Below are positions 33,454 through 40,233 of a stretch of DNA of 64,000 bases, piece after piece. Every line of letters begins with the position of its first letter. Positions within the stretch are counted from its first letter, which is position 1. Location: assembly GCA_035513055.1 (NCBI GenBank), contig DATKCT010000047.1:1-64000 (forward strand), written 5' to 3'. A model generated the notes under the pieces. It was not told the DNA's origin. It did no database searches and saw only the letters and a program-made list of their open reading frames with translations. This DNA comes from DATKCT01 sp035513055 (lineage in GTDB: Bacteria; Verrucomicrobiota; Verrucomicrobiia; Verrucomicrobiales; DEV007). The position numbers were made by a program, and so were the translations under genes.

Positions 33454-34455
33454 TCAGCGGGATTCGGGGGGACAGTTCCCCGGCGGATTCCATGGCGGGC
33501 TCTCGGACTTGCGGGGCCCGGCGTCGCTGTTGATGATCAATCCGGCGAGGGTGGTGAGAGTCAGGACTCCCTGAAGGGCGGCCCCTTTTGGAACTGCCAT
33601 GACAAGTGGGGCGGGTGGATTCCTCAGAAGACAGAGGGCTGTCTCCATGGATGCCGAAGGTTCGATGAGCGGGCAAGGCTGGAGAAAGGCCGCCGAGGAG
33701 TCCTCATCTCGCTCGCGCAGGGCGGCGTCGAGATCCAAGATTCCCAGCGGTTTCCCCCGGGTGTCGACAACGGGAACGGGCGCTGCCGGAGGTTGCTCGA
33801 GGATGGTTCTCAGCTTCGAGCGGGAATCATCAGGCTGCAGCGAGGTCGCGGCGACCGCAGTCAGATGATCGCCCACCCGTTGCTCCCGCAAATCGAGAAG
33901 GTTGTGCATCATGTGCGCCGCAGTTGGCGACAAGACGCCCGATTCTTCGAGGGCAAGAATGCGATTTTGAAACTCCTCTCGCAACTCTTCCGGCTGCTGT
34001 GGTTCGCGGGCGTTGGAATGTTGGTTTCCCAACAGACCGAAAATCCATCCCGGAACGATGAAAAGAGTCCGGATGAGGGGATGCATCAGGAGGAGAAAGC
34101 GATAGGGACCGGAGCGGGCCAGGGCCTTGGGAAGGAGTTCACAAACCAGCAGATAGATCGGGAGGCCGGCGGCGAAGGCGGCGAGATAGCCCCAGTTTCC
34201 CAACCAGCGGGCCAGCAAGAGAAAGAGCAAAGCGAATCCCAACAAGCGGGTCAGCGTGTCGAGAAGAAGGATAGTGAGAAGCAGGCGTCGCGGGTCGTTG
34301 AGGATGCGAGAGAGAGAAGCTTCTCTGCCGCCATGGAGGGCCCCGTGCTCGAGGCGGACCCGGCTTACCGAGACGATGGCTGCTTCCAAGGCCGAGAGGA
34401 CCGCGCACGCGACGGCGGCGGTCAGCAGGAGTGCGATCATGCTTGATTCAGTCAT
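33454..34455 (-). CDS. CNNM (DUF21) membrane protein with CBS pair, CorC/HlyC family, short form
   Basis: A 333-residue protein starting at ATG 34455, overlapping the preceding stop (ATGA). The N-terminal CNNM domain has about four hydrophobic helices (MIALLLTAAVACAVLSALEAA, LLLTILLLDTLTRLLGFALLFLLLA, GYLAAFAAGLPIYLLVCELLPKALA, LLLMHPLIRTLFIVPGWIFGLLG). A linker with ILALEESGVLSPTAAHMMHNLLDL and a CBS pair follow (PVPVVDTRGKPLGILDLDAAL; APLVMAVPKGAALQGVLTLTTLAGLII). It lacks the C-terminal CorC_HlyC domain of its partner. The family is linked to Mg2+/Co2+ export or Na+-coupled Mg transport. Confidence 0.87.
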   Translation of the reverse strand: MTESSMIALLLTAAVACAVLSALEAAIVSVSRVRLEHGALHGGREASLSRILNDPRRLLLTILLLDTLTRLLGFALLFLLLARWLGNWGYLAAFAAGLPIYLLVCELLPKALARSGPYRFLLLMHPLIRTLFIVPGWIFGLLGNQHSNAREPQQPEELREEFQNRILALEESGVLSPTAAHMMHNLLDLREQRVGDHLTAVAATSLQPDDSRSKLRTILEQPPAAPVPVVDTRGKPLGILDLDAALRERDEDSSAAFLQPCPLIEPSASMETALCLLRNPPAPLVMAVPKGAALQGVLTLTTLAGLIINSDAGPRKSESPPWNPPGNCPPESR

Positions 34456-35708
34456 AGGGCGGTTCTCTCCACGAGAACCTCTTCGATCCTGTTTCCCGCG
34501 GTCTTCCGGACGCGAAAAACGAATCCGTTCAAGCAAACCTCTTCGCCGCCTTCGGGAAGCCGGCCGAGTTCGGTGAAGACCAGACCGGCCACGGTGTCGA
34601 TGCCTTCGCGCACGAAGGATCCGCCGCTGTGTCTGCTCAGGGTTTCGAGGCGAGTGGCGCCGCGGACGAGGAAGCTCTGCCCTGGCGCGAGTTCCTGAAT
34701 ATCGGGGCAGGTCGATTTGGCGGATGGCAGGCCCCAAAAGAGCTGCTGGAGGAGGGCTTCGCCGGAAAGCGTCCCTTCGAAGGCTCCATGCTCATCGAGG
34801 ACGATGGCGGGTGATTCATTTCGGTTCACCGGCGCGGAAAGAAAATCGAGAACCTCCGTTGTTTCGGGGACGAAGCGGGGGCTGAACATCGCTTCGGCGA
34901 CGCCGCATTGCGGCCCGGCGAGAAACGACCGCAAATCGAGCAACCCGACGATGTCGTCGCGATCGCGGTGAAATACGGGAAGGAACCTTCCGGGGCAGGT
35001 TGCAGCAAGATCGCGGACTTCCCGGACTGGCAGGCTGTCGTGAATGGCCGGCGTCTGCATTCGGGGAATCATGCAATCTCGAACGGTCTTGCGGGAGAGA
35101 TCGAGGATTTGGAGCATGACTCCGCGTTCGTCCTCAGTGATGGTTCCGCGGGCGGCGGCGAGACCTATCAGGGTGGTCACCTCGTCGTGGAGAACGGGTT
35201 GGCGACGGGGAATCAAGCGGATTAGGCGCGTGGTTGCGAACCCGCAGGCGGAGCGGAGAATCGGGCCGCCGGGAATTCGTCTCAAAGGGCGGAGAAAACC
35301 GACGGTGCTAGCGGCGAGGCAGACAGCTTGGTTACGCCAGCGCAGAGCGAAGCACTTCGGGAGGAAGTCGAAAAGAAAAGTGGTGGCCACGGCCACGGCC
35401 ACAATCTGCACGACGCGCCGGGCGCTGAGAGGTTCCAGCAGACCGGATTCCCGGAGGAGCAGGAAAGCGGCCCCGGCAATGGCGAAATGAGTTCCGCTGC
35501 TGAGGGCGATGATCGGGATGAGATGCCTCTGGGGATCTCGGCTCCACCGCGCGACGATGGGTCCGATAGCTGGCCGGCGCGCCACAAGAGCGCGCACCTG
35601 GTAATCGCGCAGGGTGAGAATCACCGTCTCGGCGGCTGAGAGCAGGGCAGAAAGGGCGGCCCCGAATAGGAGAACGGCTGCGGCGCCCCAGAGGAGGAGT
35701 GGGTTCAT
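34452..35708 (-). CDS. CNNM-CBS-CorC_HlyC membrane protein (putative Mg/Co transporter, TlyC-like)
   Basis: A 418-residue protein. CNNM domain: LLLWGAAAVLLFGAALSALL, SAAETVILTLRDYQVRALVA, IPIIALSSGTHFAIAGAAFLLL and VVQIVAVAVATTFLFDFLPK. CBS region: MIPRMQTPAIHDSLPVREV...FLPVFHRDRDDIVGLLDLRSFL and PAIVLDEHGAFEGTLSGEALL. The C-terminal transporter-associated domain is SFLVRGATRLETL...DTVAGLVFTELGRLPEGGEEVCLNGFVFRV. All signature parts of the CorC/CNNM family are present. It is the upstream member of a coupled pair, suggesting a heteromeric transporter. Confidence 0.9.
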   Translation of the reverse strand: MNPLLLWGAAAVLLFGAALSALLSAAETVILTLRDYQVRALVARRPAIGPIVARWSRDPQRHLIPIIALSSGTHFAIAGAAFLLLRESGLLEPLSARRVVQIVAVAVATTFLFDFLPKCFALRWRNQAVCLAASTVGFLRPLRRIPGGPILRSACGFATTRLIRLIPRRQPVLHDEVTTLIGLAAARGTITEDERGVMLQILDLSRKTVRDCMIPRMQTPAIHDSLPVREVRDLAATCPGRFLPVFHRDRDDIVGLLDLRSFLAGPQCGVAEAMFSPRFVPETTEVLDFLSAPVNRNESPAIVLDEHGAFEGTLSGEALLQQLFWGLPSAKSTCPDIQELAPGQSFLVRGATRLETLSRHSGGSFVREGIDTVAGLVFTELGRLPEGGEEVCLNGFVFRVRKTAGNRIEEVLVERTAL

Positions 35709-35767
35709 GATCCCACTGAGGGATTCGTCATCCCCACGCTGCGCAGCATCGAGTTCCCCATTCTGCT

Positions 35768-36844
35768 TCAGTTGATGCCGATGGCCGGACCCCGGGGTGA
35801 GCCGGGATCGACAAGTTGAACACCCTCAGTTACCGCCACAGCGCGCGCGGCAGCGTCGGCGATGCGAAACACGAAGTTTTTGGTGAGTTGGAAGGGGCTC
35901 TTGGAAACCCACACAATATCTCCTGGATGGAGTTGAAAGTTGGTGGCCTGACCCTTGATGATGTCATCGAAATTGACTACGGCGACGCTGGGTTCGTAGA
36001 GAGCGCCCCGGATGATGACCAGTTTTTGCTTGTAGGCGGTCGGATTGAGTCCTCCGGCCTGGGCGATGGCCGCGACCATGGTGAGGTTGTTGCGGTAGCC
36101 GACGGAGCTGGGTCGTGGAACGTCTCCCAGCACGTAGACGGAGGCATCCTGGCTGGAGGGGACGTAGACGTAGTCGCCGGGTTCGAGATAGACGTTTTGC
36201 GACATGTCACCGTGGCGGACGAGCCTTTCGAGATCCACCGGGAGGGTTTCGCCGTTGCGCACCATGTAAGCCGCGGCGAGATTGGCGCGGCTCGAGTTTG
36301 GATCAGCGCTGCGGTCGTCGATTCCGCCCGCTTTGGCCAAGGCCTGCACGAGTGTGGTCGGTTGATTGAGTGAATACGTTCCCGGCGAGACGACTTGACC
36401 GAGGATCCAATAGTTGCGGCTTTGAACGTCTGTGAGGGTGACGTTGAGCAGGGGATTTTGTTCGTACTGGGCCAGTTCCTCGGTGAGAGCCAGGCGCAGT
36501 TCCTCGACGGTGCGGTTTTCCGCGGGGACGCCTTCAGCCAGGTAGTAATAGACCAGACCATCGGGCATGACGAGAGTCTGCTCGATGGTTTCGGGTTGGC
36601 CTTCGAGCTGGATTTCGATTTGATCGCCGGGACCGAGGGTGAAGGCTCTTTGATTGGGGGAGCGCATGCTCGCGGTGACGCGGCGGCCGCTCGAGAAGGT
36701 GGCGAAAGTGGGATCCTTTCCGGCGTCCACGGCGCCGGTTGCATCCGCCCGGGGGTCGAAAACATTGGTCGCGTCGCGGGGAGGCAAGGTGCAGCCCGTC
36801 AGGACTGCGGCTGCGGCGAGGGAGATGCTGAGGGACCGGGTCAT
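35768..36844 (-). CDS. Wza-type polysaccharide export lipoprotein with SLBB domains
   Basis: A 358-residue protein with a lipoprotein signal SISLAAAAVLTGC (Cys about 18). The Poly_export domain is at about 70-150 (FTLGPGDQIEIQLEGQPE, VMPDGLVYYYLAEGVPA, LTEELAQYEQNPLLNVTL). Two SLBB domains follow (YWILGQVVSPGTYSLNQPTTLVQALAKAGG; VYVLGDVPRPSSVGYRNNLTMVAAIAQAGG) with LEPGDYVYVPSS and LHPGDIVWVSKSPFQ. It would form the outer-membrane export channel of a Wzy-dependent capsule or exopolysaccharide system. It is the last gene of the operon. Confidence 0.92.
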   Translation of the reverse strand: MTRSLSISLAAAAVLTGCTLPPRDATNVFDPRADATGAVDAGKDPTFATFSSGRRVTASMRSPNQRAFTLGPGDQIEIQLEGQPETIEQTLVMPDGLVYYYLAEGVPAENRTVEELRLALTEELAQYEQNPLLNVTLTDVQSRNYWILGQVVSPGTYSLNQPTTLVQALAKAGGIDDRSADPNSSRANLAAAYMVRNGETLPVDLERLVRHGDMSQNVYLEPGDYVYVPSSQDASVYVLGDVPRPSSVGYRNNLTMVAAIAQAGGLNPTAYKQKLVIIRGALYEPSVAVVNFDDIIKGQATNFQLHPGDIVWVSKSPFQLTKNFVFRIADAAARAVAVTEGVQLVDPGSPRGPAIGIN

Positions 36845-36925
36845 GGGGGCGACAGTTAGGGGCGAGAGCGTCGGGGGAGGATCAGGCCGGCGGGACGGGC
36901 ATGAGGGAATCGAGCGGTCGAACCG

Positions 36926-37873
36926 TCAAAAATCACTGGCGGCGTCATCCACGGCTGCCAGAGCCATGGCTTGGACAAACGCGGTGAAGGCGTTGCCGAG
37001 GATGTCTTCGGCCCTGTGCCAGGGCCGGGTGTGCACGTAGAGGATGTCCCCGGCCTGGACGGGAACGTCGGGAAGTTGACCCCGAAGAATCTCGTCGACC
37101 TGAACCACAAAGGTTTCGGGCGCTACGGTGCTGCCTCGGACGAGGAGAACCCGCTTTTTCCATGCTCCAGGAGCGAAACCGCCCTGACGGGTGATTGCTC
37201 CGGTGACGCTGAGGGCGGGAGTCAAACGTTGTAAGCCGGAGTTCGTCACGGCGCCGAAGACGTAAAATTCGGTGTCGAGATTCGAGGCGATGTAGATGTA
37301 GTCGTCGGGCTGGAGAGCGACGTTTTGCGTCATATCACCCTCGAAATAGAGGCGGGAGAAATCCACGCTCAGGCGGCGTCCACGGCGCACGATGAAAGAG
37401 CGCGACAGGTCCGCCCGGGTTCCGCGATTGGCGCCCTCGGGGCTTTCTTTGGCGAGTCCGCCGCTGGTGGCGATCGCTTCAAGCACGGTGACGCGCCGGG
37501 TGAGAGGATAGGCTCCGCTGCGGGCGACCTGGCCGAGCACGGTAAAGGATTTGCTCCCGAGCCCAGCCGGGCTCAGGGTAAGCTTGAGATTCTTTTCGTA
37601 TTGCCGCAGCTTCTCCTCAATACGCTGGCGGGCTTCGGGGATGGTCAATCCGGCGACGGGAATTCCGCTGGCTTGCAAGAAGCTGATGGTGCCATCGGGA
37701 GCCACAGGCACGGTGGAACGGGCCCCGTCGGCGCGGCCGACGACGCGGATGCTCAGGCGGTCGCCCGGTCCAATCCGGTAGGCGTCCTGAGCCAACAGGG
37801 CAAATGCGGCGGCGAAGAGGGCGAATGCGGCGAGAAAGCCGCGAGCCGGCAGACGCAAGGCGTGAGTTTTCAT
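36926..37873 (-). CDS. Second Wza-type export protein, non-lipidated
   Basis: A 315-residue protein with a Sec signal (GFLAAFALFAAAFALLAQ) and no lipobox cysteine. It has a Poly_export domain (YRIGPGDRLSIRVVGRADG, VAPDGTISFLQASGIPVAGL, LRQYEKNLKLTLSP), SLBB repeats (FTVLGQVARSGAYPLTRRVTVLEAIATSGG; FYVFGAVTNSGLQRLTPALSVTGAI) and VQAGDILYVHTRPWHRAEDI. It is a paralogue of the adjacent lipoprotein but ends in a short amphipathic helix (FTAFVQAMALAAVDDAASDF). Presence of lipidated and non-lipidated versions side by side suggests a two-part outer-membrane conduit. Confidence 0.9.
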   Translation of the reverse strand: MKTHALRLPARGFLAAFALFAAAFALLAQDAYRIGPGDRLSIRVVGRADGARSTVPVAPDGTISFLQASGIPVAGLTIPEARQRIEEKLRQYEKNLKLTLSPAGLGSKSFTVLGQVARSGAYPLTRRVTVLEAIATSGGLAKESPEGANRGTRADLSRSFIVRRGRRLSVDFSRLYFEGDMTQNVALQPDDYIYIASNLDTEFYVFGAVTNSGLQRLTPALSVTGAITRQGGFAPGAWKKRVLLVRGSTVAPETFVVQVDEILRGQLPDVPVQAGDILYVHTRPWHRAEDILGNAFTAFVQAMALAAVDDAASDF

Positions 37874-37898
37874 GGGCGTACGAAGTGAGGAGGCGGCG

Positions 37899-40169
37899 TC
37901 ATAGCAGAACCTCGTCCTCCTCGGAGGGTGGCGCAGATGATTGGGGTTCGCGTTTTAACTCGAAGAATTTACGTTCCAGCCACTGGATGCAGCGGAGAAG
38001 CCGGCTGCGATTGGCTTGATCGATAACCACCAGTCCATCGGGTTCATTGAGCATTTTGCGGTAGATTCGACTGTGGGACGCGGCCACGCGGGAAGTGGAA
38101 GTCGAGGGGCAATTGACCAGGTAGTACTGATCGAAGTTCTTCCCGAGGGACGCCAGAGAGGCGCTGGGTCCAATCGTCCAGCGGCAGAGGACGTAGTATT
38201 GGGAAGGCACTTCCTCGAGGATGTCGCTGAGTTCTTCGACGGTGATGTTGGCTGCGCTGAGATAGCGGGCGGCGTAACCCGATCCGTTCTCCCTGGGCAA
38301 CAGGTACTGCTGATCGGGTTCAGACAGGGCATGGGTCGATGCGCGCCTGGGCACCAATTGGCGCGCGCCATGGAGGTCTTCCAAGTCGTTGGCGAGATCG
38401 CTTTCCGCGGGACGCGGCGGGATGATAATGGGTTCGTCAGGATCGGGAGCGCGGGAGCCGGCGAAATCCGGATCGGCGGCGAACCGGGAGTGGGGTTGGC
38501 GGGACTCGTCCGGCAGCGAATCGAGGAGCACATTGCGAAAGGCGGGAGAGAGCGGTTGTTGGGCGACATCGATGAAAAGGGCTTTGGCGTTGTCGCGCCG
38601 GACGTTTTCCAGGATGGATTGCCAGAAGCGGTATTCGGATTTCAACTCGCCGATGATGGGGAAGAGAATACGGCGCCCGCGGGCGCCGGGTCTGGCCATG
38701 TGGGCGAGCCAGAACTCCCGGGCATTGGATTCGTCTTCGTCATCGTCTCCGTGAAGCAGACAGAGGCGGGGAAAAGTGCGGGTGGCGATGGCCGCTTGCA
38801 GTGGAGTGCGCATGTCCTTGCGCCGGAGTTCCGCGATCGAGGCGAGCAAAAGCCCCAAGAAAAAGCCTCCCAGAGTTGAGACCGCGCTGACCGCGGCGAT
38901 CTTCACTTGTCCGGTCGAGACCCGGTATTGATCGGGCGACCCTTCGTTCATGACTTCCAAGTATCCCGGAGGGTTTTTGGAGAGGAGGGAGGCCGCCTGG
39001 ATCCGGTCTTGCAAGGCGTCATAGGTATCGCTCAGTTCCTGCTCGCGGCGTTTGAGCTTGGCCAGGTCGGCGGTTTTGCGGGGCATGGTGTTGAGTTCCA
39101 CCCGTTTGGCGTCAAGCGCGGTGATCTGTTCGCGGACTTTGAGCTGAAGACTCCGGATTTCCTCGATGACCCGGTTGACTTCCTGCGCGGCTTCGGTTCC
39201 TAGGCGCGCCACGGCAAAGAGCATGAGATCCTTTTTCACCGACTCGTCGTCGAGGCCTTGGTCGACGCGGGCCAAGAGTTGGGCGGCTAACTCGCGGATC
39301 GACTCAAACTCGACGGCGAACTGAGTCTCGAGATTCTGGATGCGTCCGAGTTGTTTGATAATCTCTGGATGAATATCCCTGTAGTCGGTGCGGAGTTCTT
39401 CGAGATCGTCATGGGCCTGCTCGAGCCGCTGACGAACCGGAAGTTGGAGAGCGAGGTGGTCGGGGTCGAGATAGTGCGAGAGCTGAATGCGTTTCGCTTC
39501 CAAATTGACCTCGTTCTCCGCTTTGGCTCGCTCGACGGAGTGGATAGCCTGGAGAAACTCCTGAAGCTGGACATTGGAGTCGAAGATCTCTTGCTCTTGC
39601 ACGAACTCGGCGATCTCGGACTCGAGCATTTCGAGTTCGGGTTCGAGGGCTTGCAAGCTCGTTCTCCAACGCTGAAGCAGCACCTCGGCTTCGCGACGCT
39701 GGAGTTCGCGGCCGTCTTTGATGGCGGCCTCGACCCAGGCATCGAGAACCTGGAAGGCCTCGGAAGCGTTGCGGTGGGAGGTGGCGTTGAATTGGAAGAT
39801 GCGCGAGTTGCGATCATAGGAGGCGGAGGTCATGCCCCGAACCGCTCCGGCGCTGTAGCGCTGGTCCAAGAGCAGCACGGCGTTTTCGATGACCTGGGGA
39901 GTTTTCGACTGACCGACCAGGGTGGTTTCAGCCAGACGCCGCGGCTGCAAGTCCTGATTGGGCATGCTGTTGCCATCGATCCGCGTCAGCGTTGTGCTGA
40001 CGGTGAAGGTCTTGTTGAAAAGCCGAAAAGCGATGCCGCCCCCGGCCAGGCCCAGCACCAGCGTCGTCGCGGCGATGAGTTTCCAATGATCCCGCGCCGC
40101 GAGCAGGATCCGGAGCGGATCCACCCCCAAGGGAAAGTGAAAGGAAGAATGGGAAGACCTGCGTTTCAT
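37899..40169 (-). CDS. Wzz/GumC-like chain-length protein with degenerate BY-kinase-like domain
   Basis: A 756-residue inner-membrane protein. TM1 is LIAATTLVLGLAGGGIAFRLF (about 34-54). A periplasmic region of some 370 residues carries coiled coils (AEVLLQRWRTSLQALEPELE, LEQAHDDLEELRTDYRDIHP) and the GNVR-like end KLKRREQELSDTYDALQDRI. TM2 is IAAVSAVSTLGGFFLGLLLA. The cytoplasmic half aligns in order with BY-kinases (RILFPIIGELKSEYRFWQSILENVRRDNAKALFIDVA), but the Walker A position reads IIGELKSEYRF, with no GxGKT/S. There is no Tyr-rich C-terminal cluster. It therefore looks like a co-polymerase with a catalytically dead kinase module. Confidence 0.87.
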   Translation of the reverse strand: MKRRSSHSSFHFPLGVDPLRILLAARDHWKLIAATTLVLGLAGGGIAFRLFNKTFTVSTTLTRIDGNSMPNQDLQPRRLAETTLVGQSKTPQVIENAVLLLDQRYSAGAVRGMTSASYDRNSRIFQFNATSHRNASEAFQVLDAWVEAAIKDGRELQRREAEVLLQRWRTSLQALEPELEMLESEIAEFVQEQEIFDSNVQLQEFLQAIHSVERAKAENEVNLEAKRIQLSHYLDPDHLALQLPVRQRLEQAHDDLEELRTDYRDIHPEIIKQLGRIQNLETQFAVEFESIRELAAQLLARVDQGLDDESVKKDLMLFAVARLGTEAAQEVNRVIEEIRSLQLKVREQITALDAKRVELNTMPRKTADLAKLKRREQELSDTYDALQDRIQAASLLSKNPPGYLEVMNEGSPDQYRVSTGQVKIAAVSAVSTLGGFFLGLLLASIAELRRKDMRTPLQAAIATRTFPRLCLLHGDDDEDESNAREFWLAHMARPGARGRRILFPIIGELKSEYRFWQSILENVRRDNAKALFIDVAQQPLSPAFRNVLLDSLPDESRQPHSRFAADPDFAGSRAPDPDEPIIIPPRPAESDLANDLEDLHGARQLVPRRASTHALSEPDQQYLLPRENGSGYAARYLSAANITVEELSDILEEVPSQYYVLCRWTIGPSASLASLGKNFDQYYLVNCPSTSTSRVAASHSRIYRKMLNEPDGLVVIDQANRSRLLRCIQWLERKFFELKREPQSSAPPSEEDEVLL

Positions 40170-40233
40170 TCAGGAAAAAGCGACCGTGCGAGGGGCGTGG
40201 AAGCAGAGATAAGCCTGCCGGGTTCGAGAGCTT

